Assembly (NCBI GenBank): GCA_028689205.1
Contig: JAQTWP010000009.1
Location: 1-32,241, forward strand
DNA: 32,241 nt
Direction of reading: 5' to 3'
Source of the DNA: Candidatus Altimarinota bacterium
Lineage (GTDB): Bacteria; Patescibacteriota; Gracilibacteria; BD1-5; UBA2023
Below the pieces are notes generated by a model that saw nothing but the letters and a program-made list of their open reading frames with translations, searched no databases and was not told where the DNA came from. Below are positions 1-8,737 of this stretch, piece by piece. Made by a program: the position numbers and the translations under genes. Position 1 is the stretch's first letter. Every line of letters begins with the position of its first letter.

Positions 1-1184
1 GTTTCTATATTAGGGAATTTAGAGAAATATAAGTAAGCGAAAATATTGAGGTTATCGCTTCTATTATAGGTTTTATTAAGATAATCTGACTTAATATTAG
101 TTTCTCAGAAAGTTTCTTTTAATTTAGAGAAATAGAATTCCACTCAACTTTTCACTGATTTCTCAAGTTCTTTTTGCAATTCTAACTCTCAGAAATCAAG
201 ATTAGCATTCGCATATTTAAGTCATTTTAGATATTTTATAATTCGCTTATTCCTTTTGGATTCAAAACTCTGCAAAGCGTCATAGAAAAGATTAGGTAAA
301 TTTTTGTTTTGTTTTAATAGTTCTATAAGTCTTTTAGTAGAATTTTCTTCATTCGAAATTAATCAATAATTAAGATTATCAACAATAGTATTGATTTCAT
401 CAATCGGATCTAGGTAATTATTATCTAGTAATTTTAACTTGTCTTCTTGGCTGAACAGTGGATTTAGAATAAGTTTTTTATATTCCGGTAGAATAGCTTT
501 TTTGATCTCAAAGTTATCAAGAATCTCTGTACAAATATCTCTAACTCAATACTTGTGCTCTGCGAAACAAAGTCCATTATTATATCTGCAAAAATCCCCT
601 TCTCCAAAAACTTCGAATTTCATATCTGGGAATTCTGTAACAATTTCTTCAATTTCTCTAATAGTCACTTCACGAGAAAGAATAATTTTATTGATTTTGT
701 AATTCTCAATCATAAACCTTATAGCTTCTTTATTATAGACAGCCATAATAGTTGAGATATTTATTTTTTTCACATAACCGATGCTTTTGAGATATTCAAG
801 CATTCCGATATTCCCAACTATAATTCAATCAATATAATCCCCGACTTCCTCAAGCATTTGTAGTACCAAAGGGAAAGTTAAATGAGAATAATACCAAGCA
901 TTGAAGTTAAGAAAAAGCTCAAGAGTTTCGCCTTCCTCATTCTGATATTTATGGATTTCTTCCGATATTTGAGATAGAGTTTCTAGATCTGTAATTTGCT
1001 CATGTTCTGAGAATCTCCCATTCGGACTAACTTCAAAACCATATTTTTCATACCAATATGGAGGATTATATCAAGTGAAAAACTCACTCGCACCTCCGTC
1101 AATTAGCTCTTTTATATAAGTACTAACCTCCTTTTTATCTCTTCATTTTGACTTGAATCCAAGTCCTACAATTCTTTTTAACAT
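1..1184 (-). CDS. Peptidase U32 family protein (3' end outside window)
   Basis: U32-family proteins are radical/Fe-S-associated enzymes (UbiU/UbiV, TrhP/RlhA) or collagenase-like peptidases acting on RNA or metabolite modification; the exact substrate here is unknown. Reading TGA as Gly gives 394 codons open to the left edge. The family hallmark is visible around residues 125-215: a VGNIGMLEYL strand, then KIILSREVTIREIEEI, then FEVFGEGDFCRYNNGLCF, matching the conserved 'LSRE-L-EI ... E-F-HG-C...SG-C' segment with two cysteines. The start at 1184 is the first ATG of the open frame (MLKRIVGLGFK). The gene is divergent from the BRO-like gene at 1344. One CGA codon occurs near position 250. Family assignment is fairly sure; function is not. 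Confidence 0.8.
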
Positions 1185-1343
1185 ATATTAATAAAATTGA
1201 TAATGAAAGTATTTTAATTATTATTGGGATATTAACAAATTTTTGGGAAAAGAAGTTTCTAATATTTATTAATAGATTAATATATTGTATTTTTTAATTA
1301 AAAATTTATAGTTGATTTAATTAGTTTTTAACTTTTTTAAAAT
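1185..1343. other. Divergent intergenic region
   Basis: AT-rich spacer between two divergently transcribed genes. It must hold both promoters, but no single -35/-10 pair stands out enough to call. Confidence 0.4.
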
Positions 1344-2183
1344 ATGGAAAATAATAATTTATCAGTTTTTGAATGAAAGAAAATTAGAAAAATATATGAT
1401 GAAAAAAGAGAGAAATGGTATTTTTCTGTTATAGATATTATTTGAGTTTTGACAGAACAAGACGATTATAAAAAAGCTCAATCTTACTGGACAACTTTGA
1501 AAAATCGCTTAAAGAAGGAATGAAGTGAGATTGTCACAAACTGTGACAAACTGAAATTAATGGCTTCAGATTGAAAAAAATATAATACAGATGTATCTGA
1601 TACCGAAACAATTCTAAGACTTATCCAAACTATTCCAAGTAAAAAAGCAGAGCCAATCAAATTGTGGTTAGCTAAAGTTGGTTATGAAAGAATGCAAGAA
1701 ATAACAGATCCAGAAAAATCAATTGATAGAGCAAGAGATAATTGGAAGAAAAGTTGAAGAAGCGATAAATGGATAACTCAAAGAATGTCATGACAAGAAA
1801 CCAGAAATAAATTAACTGATTATTGGTCAGAAAATGAAATTCAAAAGTGAGAAGAATTCGCAATTCTTACAAATATAATTCACTCAGAATGGACTTGATT
1901 ATCAGTAAAAGGTCATAAAGATTTGAAGAATATTAAATCTCAGAATCTTAGGGATCACATGACAGAAGCGGAATTAATATTCACAAGTCTTGCAGAATTA
2001 TCAACTAGACAAATTGCGGAAAGTATCAAGGCAAAATGACTTGAACAAAATAAAATTCCAGCCAAGAAATGATGACAAATAGCGAAAAATGCCAGAAAAG
2101 AACTTGAAGCTAAAACCTGAAAAAGTGTAATAAGTGGAGAGAATTTTCTGAAACCAAAGAAAGAGAATAAAAAGTTGAAGTAG
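1344..2183 (+). CDS. BRO/DinD-like protein (phage antirepressor-type)
   Basis: The 279-residue product resembles the BRO-N/DinD group of DNA-binding proteins found in phages and as chromosomal, damage-inducible relatives. Visible features: an N-terminal BRO-N-like region (W-Y-F-S-V-I-D-I-I-G-V-L, about residues 22-40); the LMASDGKKYNTD segment; TETILRLIQTIPSKKAEPIKLWLAKVGYERM (about 85-120), typical of these proteins; and a basic C-terminus with a repeated LSTRQIAES / KGGQIAKNARKELE pattern. Several glycines are TGA. It ends in TAG 26 bases before the hydrolase ATG, so the two may be cotranscribed. It probably derives from a phage or mobile element. DNA binding is inferred from the family, not seen directly. 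Confidence 0.75.
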
Positions 2184-2209
2184 TTAAATTTTTAGAGAAA
2201 TAAAAAATT

Positions 2210-3289
2210 ATGGAAAACTTACTAGATTCTAAAATATCAAAATTTTTCATACTTACAATTTATCTTTTGATATCATCATTTATTTTTGTTGTACTTTTTG
2301 GACTGCTTTTTTCAGTTGAAACTTTCAAAACATTGATATTTGTAATATGATTTCTCGGCTTACTTATAATGCCAATAATCTACATAATTAGATGAAAAGT
2401 TAATACTAAATTCGAAATAATTATATTAAGTCTAGTTATTTTTTCTTTGCTTCAATGATTCCAATTAAATTATGCTAATGATGGGAATTATAAATTAAGG
2501 TGTTTAGATGATTGTACTCGTTATAATTATAACCCCCTCAATGTAATCCAAGAAAAAGAATTTCTGAATACTGGGTTTAAGCTCGCTTGGTTCCTATCAA
2601 TCCCTCAAGAACAACTATCTAAATTCAAAGATATAGAATTAAAATATGAAAAAAGTGTTTTAATTGATCTACCAAGTCAAATTCCAAACGCAACAATCAA
2701 TCAAAAAGAGCAGAAATATATAATATATAAACCAACTAAAGCCAAGAAAGATAAACTCCTAATTGTACTTCACGGAAATGCTTGATGATTCCAATTATAT
2801 CAGAAATTCTTCAAACAATTCGCAGATAAGTACAATGTCCAGGTCGCAACTCCAGCTTTTTGATGGTGAAACTGGTACGAAATATGATGAACAGAATTAA
2901 TCTACAATACATACAATGACCTACTCGCAAAGCAAGAAATAACCAAAGATACAGAAGTAATTATAATCTGACTATCCGCTTGATGATGGTGACTTACAAG
3001 AGCAGTTTATTACGATAACCAAGGCATTTTTGATAAAGTTGTCTATATCTCGGCAGTTATGGAGAACTGAATTATGGAATCTCCAGAGTTCATTAAAAAT
3101 TCTAAAAATAAAAAGTTCTATGTAATCCAATGAAAGGTAGATGATAGAGTTTTCTATAAGTCATTTCTAGAATGTCAGCAATATCTACAAAATCCCAAAA
3201 CACTGATATTCGACGACGGAGACCATTTCATAATGTTAAATAAAGAGAAAGAAGTGGTGAGTTTTATGGAGAAAGTAATCGAGAAATAG
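2210..3289 (+). CDS. Membrane-anchored alpha/beta hydrolase
   Basis: A 359-residue protein with three predicted hydrophobic segments in the first 90 residues (around 10-35, 42-60 and 67-80), then an extracytoplasmic alpha/beta-hydrolase domain. The oxyanion region HGNAGG starts at His188. The nucleophile elbow is GLSAGG with Ser256; a late acid lies in the VDDRV segment and the catalytic His339 in GDHF. Three of the motif glycines are TGA, which is good evidence for UGA=Gly. The substrate is unknown; relatives are often annotated as BAAT/Abhydrolase-like esterases or peptidases. It follows the BRO-like gene closely and ends in TAG. Confidence 0.8.
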
Positions 3290-3400
3290 GCGATATAAAT
3301 GATAAATTTTAATTAAATATAATATAAAACTTGATGTATATTTATAATCTTCTAAAGTCAACTATTCTTCTTGTTAAGTTTATATTTTACCAGAAATTAT

Positions 3401-3448
3401 TTGCTTTTTAATGAAATATCACTATAATGTAATCATATTTAATTACAT
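3401..3448 (+). promoter_or_regulatory. Promoter and palindromic operator of the AbiE-like pair
   Basis: TTGCTT at 3401-3406 and a perfect TATAAT at 3423-3428 are spaced 16 bases apart. ATGTAAT (3427-3433) and ATTACAT (3442-3448) form a 7-bp inverted repeat overlapping the -10 box and lying just before the antitoxin ATG. AbiEi antitoxins of the family repress their own promoter by binding inverted repeats, so an autoregulatory operator is a reasonable inference. Confidence 0.55.
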
Positions 3449-3460
3449 TTCGATGAAATT

Positions 3461-4021
3461 ATGAATATTGCAAAAATTCTGACATCTTCTAAAACAATAT
3501 TTACATTAAAAGACTTAGAACTTATCTTATGACTTGATAATCAGGCTGTAAGGAATTATCTGTATCAACAAAAGGGCAATAAAGTACTCAAAAATATATA
3601 CAGTTGAATATGGTGAATAGAATGAAAGGAATATAACAAATTAGAACTTGCATGTAAACTAAGACTCAAATCCTATGTATCTTTTGAAACCGCTTTACAG
3701 AAACATTGAGTGATATTCCAAGATTATTCCAGTATTGTCACAATTGCTTCTGATAATACAATTTCTAAGAATATCGATGACATAGATTATCAATACAAAA
3801 AAGTTAAGGACAGTATTTTGCTTGATCCAATAGGAATAGATCATTATTGAACTTATACTATTGCTAGTAAAGAAAGGGCTATTTGTGATATAATTTATCT
3901 TAAATCTGGTTTTAGTTTTGATAATCTAAAAAGTGTAGACTTCGAAAAATTAGAAGAAATATCAAAGATTTATAATAAAAGAACTATTTTAGAAATTAAA
4001 CAATTAAAGAACTATGCTTAG
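3461..4021 (+). CDS. AbiEi-like antitoxin / transcriptional regulator
   Basis: The 186-residue product has an N-terminal winged-helix-like region (residues 1-60: KTIFTLKDLELILGLDNQAVRNYL, then 'L...IYSGIWGI') and a C-terminal part carrying the AbiEi-type segment with ASKERAICDIIYLKSG around residue 130. In type IV AbiE systems, AbiEi represses the operon and antagonises the AbiEii nucleotidyltransferase toxin. Its last 8 bases overlap the downstream ATG, which supports translational coupling with the toxin. Seven or more TGA codons are read as Gly. The ATG at 3453 is out of frame, so 3461 is the start. Confidence 0.75.
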
Positions 4022-4700
4022 AAAAGAACAACATAGAAAGTATATGTTTGATGTATTAAAAGAAATTTATAATTCTCATTTTTCAAAGAATTTAGCTTTT
4101 AAATGAGGCACTTTATGTTATTTCCTTTATTGACTTGATAGGTTTTCTACTGATTTGGATTTTGATATAGTATGAGAATTAAATGAAGAAGAATTATTTA
4201 ATGAGATTAATAAAATATTATCTAAAAAATGAGTTATAAAAGAGTCTTATAATAAGAGATTTACTATATTTTTCTTGTTCAGTTATTGAGATACTGATAT
4301 GAATATAAAATTGGAAATAAACAAAAGAATTCTGCAAAAAAATAAATACATTGTACAGAATTTTTTCTGAACTGATATATTGGTAATGGAAAAATCTACT
4401 ATTTTTGCTAACAAACTTGTTGCTCTGACTGATAGGAAAAAAATAGTAAATAGGGATTTATATGATATTTATTTCTTCTATAAAAATAATTTCTTAGTTA
4501 ATGAATTTATTATTTTCGAAAGAACTTGAAAAACTTACAAGGAATATTTAGTTTTTTTACTTGATTTCATTAAAAATATGAATTCAAATAATCTACTTGA
4601 TTGACTCGGTGAAGTTCTAGATAATAAACAAAAAGCATTTGTAAAAGAAAAACTTATAAAAGAACTTATCGGAATTATAGAATTTAATTTAGCTTTTTAG
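4014..4700 (+). CDS. AbiEii-like nucleotidyltransferase toxin
   Basis: A 228-residue protein of the AbiEii/DUF1814 nucleotidyltransferase family. The signature is clear: F-K-G-G-T (Gly31-Thr33, the first Gly being TGA) followed by DRFSTDLDFDI with the metal-binding D-x-D pair around residue 50. The conserved K-L-x-A-L-x-D-R-K segment (NKLVALTDRKK, about 135-145) and a later D-L-Y-D-I-Y follow. AbiEii-type enzymes add nucleotides to tRNA or other targets and halt growth. It is translationally coupled to the antitoxin (8-base overlap) and followed directly by a strong terminator, so the pair is a complete two-gene unit. Confidence 0.82.
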
Positions 4701-4702
4701 AT

Positions 4703-4744
4703 AAAGAAAAAACAGTCCTACTTACGTAAGACTGTTTTTTCTTT
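4703..4744 (+). terminator. Intrinsic terminator after the AbiE-like pair
   Basis: A perfect 15-bp inverted repeat (AAAGAAAAAACAGTC at 4703-4717, complement at 4730-4744) surrounds a 12-base loop and gives a U-run. Symmetric A/T flanks make it usable from both strands, so it may also end minus-strand transcription of the tRNA at 4754. Confidence 0.85.
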
Positions 4745-4747
4745 TAT

Positions 4748-4860
4748 TCATTTTGGCAAGGACAGTAGGAATTGCACCTACGCCTACTGGCTTCGGAGGC
4801 CGGTCACTCTTCTAATTAAGCTATGTCCTTATATATTTGCTCGAGCATTGTATAATAAAA
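4748..4860. repeat. Direct repeat copy 1 (tRNA plus promoter)
   Basis: This 113-base block is repeated at 5455-5567 with about a dozen differences. It covers the tRNA, its encoded CCA, and an upstream TATACAAT-like promoter element with a TGCTCGAGCA palindrome. Confidence 0.85.
4754..4830 (-). tRNA. tRNA with anticodon CCG, copy 1 (probably tRNA-Arg)
   Basis: A 77-nt cloverleaf read on the minus strand. The acceptor stem AAGGACA/TGTCCTT is perfect, G is the discriminator, and CCA is encoded at 4754-4756. The anticodon loop CTCCGAA places CCG at 34-36, decoding CGG. Oddities: one extra base between D stem and anticodon stem; a C-A mismatch in the anticodon stem (CCGGC/GCCAG); A instead of the first conserved D-loop G; and T-loop TGCAATT instead of TTCRANY. 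C35, G36, G73 and an A near position 20 fit arginine identity. A1-U72 with G73 also occurs in bacterial tRNA-Trp, so tryptophan identity cannot be excluded from sequence alone. Confidence 0.75.
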
Positions 4861-4864
4861 TTCC

Positions 4865-5422
4865 TTATTCAACTTTCATACATAGAATTCAAATTTGACC
4901 TATAGCTCAGTTTGAAGTAAATCCCCATCTTGACCGTGAATCAGCCATAGAAACCCTAAGAATTGTTGTAAAATTAGGAACTCAATATCCTCATGAAATT
5001 ACTTTATATCAAGTATTACATGTAAAGAAAATGGTATCAGCAGCTCAGCTAGCTCATATATCAGTTCAGTCACAGGCATATACTCTTCAAAGAGTAGGAT
5101 TGACTTTTGAACAAGTAGCATAAGCTACTTTAGTATTTGTGGTTCAAGTATTATATACTTTTTTGACTCTAGAATCTAAATCCAAATCCACTGTAAGAAG
5201 ATTACTATATGAAGCTTCATTAGTAGTAGTTCTTGTATTCAAATTCCTCACATTAGCAATTAACTGATTATATCAAGATGAAGTTAATATTGAACCAGAA
5301 GAACTATCTGGGACATCTACATATGTTGTGAATTGATATGCATATATTCAAGTGAATAACATAATTAAAAATCAAGCTCAAAATATAATTCATTCTTTGA
5401 ATTTTTGTAAGTAGATTTTCAT
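4865..5422 (-). CDS. Small membrane-anchored surface-type protein
   Basis: A 185-residue protein of unknown function. Residues 1-10 are polar/basic (MKIYLQKFKEG). Residues 11-28 form one hydrophobic segment (IIFGAGFLIMLFTGIYAY) that can act as an uncleaved anchor. The rest is Ser/Thr/Asn/Gly-rich with four cysteines and a C-terminal GYKVISGGYGVPN motif that recalls secreted CPR surface domains. At least ten in-frame TGA codons give Gly. It lies between two copies of the CCG-anticodon tRNA, and its stop codon sits in the promoter region of copy 1. It holds the only CGG codon found in frame while reading the window (DS-[CGG]-SRWGF). Pilin-like or adhesin-like roles are guesses. Confidence 0.75.
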
Positions 5423-5454
5423 AAAAATAAAATCGATTATAAAAAAATTTTGTA

Positions 5455-5567
5455 TCATTTTGGCAAGGAGTGTGGGAATTGCACCTACGTCTACTGGCTT
5501 CGGAGGCCGGTCACTCTTCTAATTAAGCTAACTCCTTATATGTTTGCTTGAGCATTGTATAATAAAA
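5455..5567. repeat. Direct repeat copy 2 (tRNA plus promoter)
   Basis: Second copy of the 113-base block seen at 4748-4860, in the same orientation. Recombination between the copies would delete the surface-protein gene and one tRNA. Confidence 0.85.
5461..5537 (-). tRNA. tRNA with anticodon CCG, copy 2 (probably tRNA-Arg)
   Basis: Also 77 nt, with the same anticodon loop, extra base, C-A mismatch and TGCAATT T-loop as copy 1. The acceptor stem is AAGGAGT/ACTCCTT: both strands of the stem changed relative to copy 1 (CA/TG to GT/AC), so pairing is kept. One T-stem pair has become A-C. The compensatory changes suggest the RNAs are still selected. A minus-strand promoter TTGATA (5576-5581) - 16 bases - TACAAT (5554-5559) lies upstream. 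Confidence 0.72.
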
Positions 5568-5581
5568 ACTTTTTTTATCAA
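5554..5581 (-). promoter_or_regulatory. Promoter of CCG tRNA copy 2
   Basis: On the minus strand, TTGATA (complement of 5576-5581) and TACAAT (complement of 5554-5559) are 16 bases apart, with the tRNA 5' end 16 bases downstream of the -10 box. The -10 and the following palindrome are shared with copy 1; the -35 of copy 1 is weaker. Confidence 0.55.
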
Positions 5582-5638
5582 AAATTTTTCATATATTTAA
5601 TTCATCTATTATGTATAAATAATTTTTAACTATAGAAT

Positions 5639-6406
5639 ATGAAACTAATTAGCTTCAACGTAAATGGGATTAGATCAAATGTAACAAAATGATTCCTTAA
5701 TTATCTCACAGAAGAAAATCCTGATATAATCGGGCTTCAGGAAGTGAAAGCCACAGAAGATGAGCTTCCAATCAAAATAGATCTTTTATCCCTAGGATAT
5801 AATGTCTTCTGGAACAGTGCTTCTAAGAAATGATATAGTTGAACTGCTGTATTCACAAAAGTTAAACCACTGAATGTAGCTTATGGACTTGGACTTCCAG
5901 AACATGATGAGGAAGGAAGGATTATTACTCTTGAATTCGATAATTTTTACTTCATAACTGTCTATACTCCGAATTCCAAAAGAGAGCTAGAAAGGCTTGA
6001 ATATCGCCAACTTTGGGATTCACTTTTTCTTGATTATATGAAAAGATTAGAGATAAATAAACCAGTAATTGTATGTGGAGATCTCAACGTTGCACATAAA
6101 GAAATTGACCTTACTAATCCGAAAACCAATAGATGAAATGCAGGATTCACAGATGAAGAAAGATCTGGATTTCAAAAATTCTTAGATTCAGGATTTATTG
6201 ATACTTTTAGATATTTTTATCCTGATAAAACAGAGGAATATAGTTGGTGGAGTAATTTCGCTAATTCCAGAGAACGTAACATAGGGTGGCGCATAGATTA
6301 TTTTCTGATTTCTGGAATTCTTAAAGATAAATTAAATAAAGCTTTTATCAAACAGCAAGTGAAAGGTTCTGACCATTGTCCAGTGGGAATTGAGATTGAA
6401 TTGTAA
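5639..6406 (+). CDS. xth: Exodeoxyribonuclease III (AP endonuclease)
   Basis: The 255-residue protein is full length for the ExoIII/APE1 family, which cuts DNA 5' to abasic sites and trims 3' ends in base-excision repair. Motifs seen: [12 protein letters not shown] at the start, LQEVK with metal ligand Glu35, TVYTPNS, GDLNVAH (Asp148, Asn150), a WWS segment, WRIDYFLIS, and the catalytic GSDHCPV with Asp245-His246. Arg codons used are AGA, AGG, CGT and CGC, with none CGA or CGG. No strong Shine-Dalgarno sequence precedes the ATG. It is divergent from the tRNA/surface-protein block. Confidence 0.93.
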
Positions 6407-6410
6407 AGAT

Positions 6411-6603
6411 GTCATTTCGAATGCGCCCGAAGGAAGTACTCTTGGGGTGAATATGAGAAATCTTCATTAGCTACTAAATACCAATTGTCATTTCTATACG
6501 CCAGAAAGAATTATCTTTGAGATAAAAAAGGAATTTACAAAATATAAATGAGAGTTTAATATTATTGAATATAAGGGAGATTCCTGGTCAAGCCAGGAAT
6601 GAC
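6411..6603. repeat. Interspersed palindromic elements (6411-6464 and 6578-6603)
   Basis: 6411-6464 begins GTCATTTCGA and ends GAGAAATCTT, an imperfect palindrome. 6578-6603 is a compact hairpin, AGATTCCTGG...CCAGGAATGAC. Both use the GTCAT/ATCTA-type ends shared by elements at 8338-8714, 12932, 18079 and 24561-24646. They sit in the gap between xth and the minus-strand gene at 6619 and may also act as transcription end signals. Confidence 0.7.
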
Positions 6604-6618
6604 AAATAATATTATTAA

Positions 6619-7404
6619 TTATTTATCTTTAAAATACATTCTATGAATTTCACTACCTCAAAGCTTAGGGATTGATATTCAAGGTAGATCTCATACAGAA
6701 TTTTTAAATAAATCTGTGATAATTTCTGAAATTGTAAGCATACTTGAACCTCATTTTTGCAGAGCCTGAATATAATTCCTGGCTTCTTCTTTGGTTTTTG
6801 CAATATCGTGTAGACTAAAAATATAGACTATTCTTTCTTGATGATTAGTACATTCTGAGTATTTCATTAAATCAAAAGGTTCTTGTTTTGATAGAATTCT
6901 ATCAAGGATTTCTTTTTTTGATTTTACAATATTTTCTGTTCTTTCTTTATTGAATGATATTATAAGTGGCTTAACCCTATTTTTTTTAAGGGTTCTTAGT
7001 GTATTTTTATCATCATCTCATCTAAGAATCCAACCAAATACCCTAGTCATTCTAGTATGCATTGTACTGTCATTCGTATTAACTCATAATCCCTCTAACC
7101 TCAGAACAATATCTTTTATTGCCAATTGATCACTATAATAGAGTTTCATAATATATACTATTGGGTCAACTGGATTATTATAATATCTAGAAAGTCATTC
7201 TCATAATAATCTCATTTCTCTTTTAAGCTTATTATATTTGATATTAGATGGTTGAATTTTATAAAAATCACTTAATTCTCAGATGTTTTTAACGGCACTT
7301 TTATTATTATTTTCAATAATTTGCTCGAAAAATCTCATTTTAGGAAAAGAAAATTTTCTTACAATAATATCTTCTCAGCTATGATTATGTAAAAGTGCTA
7401 CCAT
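6619..7404 (-). CDS. Hypothetical protein with helix-turn-helix-like segment
   Basis: 261 residues from the ATG at 7404; an in-frame TTG at 7455 would add 17 residues (LTKKIKSVTINEIKNKY), so the start is uncertain. No family is recognised. It is highly charged (Lys/Arg/Glu/Asn), lacks membrane segments, and contains an IVYIMKLYYSDQLAIKDIVL stretch followed by GVNTNDSTMHTRMTRVFGW around residues 85-130, which could be a helix-turn-helix of the 'Y-x-x-x-x-S-x-x-x-I-A-x-x-L' type. It is divergent from sufC with 125 bases between, so it could regulate the suf locus; that is inference only. Nine or so TGA codons are read as Gly. Confidence 0.65.
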
Positions 7405-7474
7405 ATATTTATTTTTAATTTCATTAATAGTAACACTTTTTATCTTTTTGGTCAAAAAAATCAAGTTAATTTTC

Positions 7475-7518
7475 TTGCATTTGGAATTAAAATAAATAAA
7501 ATGTGACTAAATTAGTCA
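7475..7518 (+). promoter_or_regulatory. suf promoter with perfect palindromic operator candidate
   Basis: TTGCAT (7475-7480) and TAAAAT (7497-7502) are 16 bases apart. Directly after the -10 lies TGACTAAATTAGTCA (7504-7518), a perfect 15-base palindrome covering the expected transcription start, 11 bases before the sufC ATG. A repressor bound there would block initiation. Which protein binds is unknown; the divergent gene at 6619 and the Crp/Fnr protein at 32095 are candidates. Confidence 0.55.
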
Positions 7519-7529
7519 TATTTAAATTT

Positions 7530-8315
7530 ATGTTAAAAATAAGTAACATTTCTGTAGAAATAGATTCCAAAAAAATAGTTGATAATATAAGCATGTCCTT
7601 TAATCTTGGGCAAACTTATTTTTTGCTCGGTAAGAATTGATCGGGTAAATCTTCACTTGCTTTTACTATTGCTGGTCATCCAAAATACAAGATTAGTTCT
7701 TGAGAAATCACTGTGGAATGAGAGAATATTATACAACTATCCCCAGATAAGAGGAATAAACTTGGGATTTTTCTTTCTTTTCAAAATGTTCCAGAAATCA
7801 AATGAATACGTCTAAGTGAATATCTTCGTACTATTTACAATGCCTCTTTGCAAACCAAAAACCCTGACACAAAGCCAGTCAGTCCTTTTTTATTCAAAAG
7901 ATTTATAGGACAATTTTTGACTGAATTAAGTATCCCTGAGAATTTCCTAGATCGTGATTTGAATGTCGGATTCAGCGGTTGAGAAAAAAGAAAAATAGAA
8001 CTTCTACAAATTAAATTGCTTAATCCAAAATATATAATTCTGGACGAAATAGATTCAGGACTTGATATTGATGCTTTCAAAATTGTCGCTTCCAATCTAG
8101 CAAAAATCAAGAATGAAAATAATACTCTGATTTTTATAACTCATAATTTCAATTTACTTGATTATATAGAGGTTGATTGAGTTTTCGTTCTTGAAAAAGG
8201 AGAATTAATTGATTCCTGAGACCAGAAACTTGTAGAAAAAATCAAAAAATTCGGTTATTGTTCATACTGCAATGAACACGAAGATAACTGTGATTTAGAA
8301 ACTAAATGCACATAG
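7530..8315 (+). CDS. sufC: SufC, Fe-S cluster assembly ABC ATPase
   Basis: SufC is the soluble ATPase that binds SufB/SufD and drives conformational change during Fe-S cluster assembly. The 261-residue product has Walker A GKNGSGKSS (34-42; the loop Gly37 is TGA), a Q-loop in LSFQNVPEI, the signature FSGGEKRK (148-155; the second Gly is TGA), Walker B with D172-E173 in ILDEIDSGLD, and the H-loop ITHN. After the usual end of the family it carries an extra Cys-rich tail (GYCSYCNEHEDNCDLETKCT) with four cysteines and two acidic patches, possibly a metal site. It begins the suf locus; a repeat-rich 422-base gap separates it from sufB. Confidence 0.93.
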
Positions 8316-8737
8316 AAGATTAAAAATACTTTCCATTGTCATTGTGAGCGCTAGCGTGACAATCCCTTTAGGTCAAAAGGTATTTGAAATAAAATTTGTA
8401 AAATATATTCTTATAATGTCATTCCTGGCTCCGACCAGGAATCTACAAATTATTAAAACAAAAATATGTCATTTCGACCCCGCAGACGGGAGAGAAATCT
8501 ACAATAGCTAAAAATTATGTTAAATAAATTTTAAAAAGAGAGAATTATTTTGGTAGATCCCCGGGTCAAGCCCGAGGATGACATAAATATAAGAATGACA
8601 AAAAAAGAAACTACAAAATATATAAAAAGATAATTACTAATCTAAATAAAAAGATAATTACTAATCTAAATAAAAAGATAATATAAGGTAGATTCCTGCC
8701 TGCGCAGGAATGACAGATATTTTATTAAAAACCTTAA
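8316..8737. repeat. Repeat-filled spacer between sufC and sufB
   Basis: No protein gene is seen. It holds five palindromic elements: 8338-8366, 8418-8445 (GTCATTCCTGG...CCAGGAATCTA), 8468-8501, 8554-8583 (AGATCCCCGGG...CCCGAGGATGAC) and 8689-8714 (TAGATTCCTGC...GCAGGAATGAC). A 24-base unit (AAAAAGATAATTACTAATCT plus AAAT) is repeated in tandem 2.5 times from 8624 to 8683. The palindromes could form strong RNA hairpins that reduce readthrough from sufC to sufB. Confidence 0.8.

Noticed and set aside
4900-5121. Plus-strand open stretch reading like VNPHLDRESAIETLRIVV.
   Set aside because: It lacks a good start and is the exact antisense of the 185-residue minus-strand gene, which has a start, a membrane anchor and family-like C-terminus.
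4754-5537. Reading the two odd tRNAs as tRNA-Gly with anticodon UCC.
   Set aside because: That would put C at position 33 and shift the loop; the 7-base loop CTCCGAA with U33 gives CCG.
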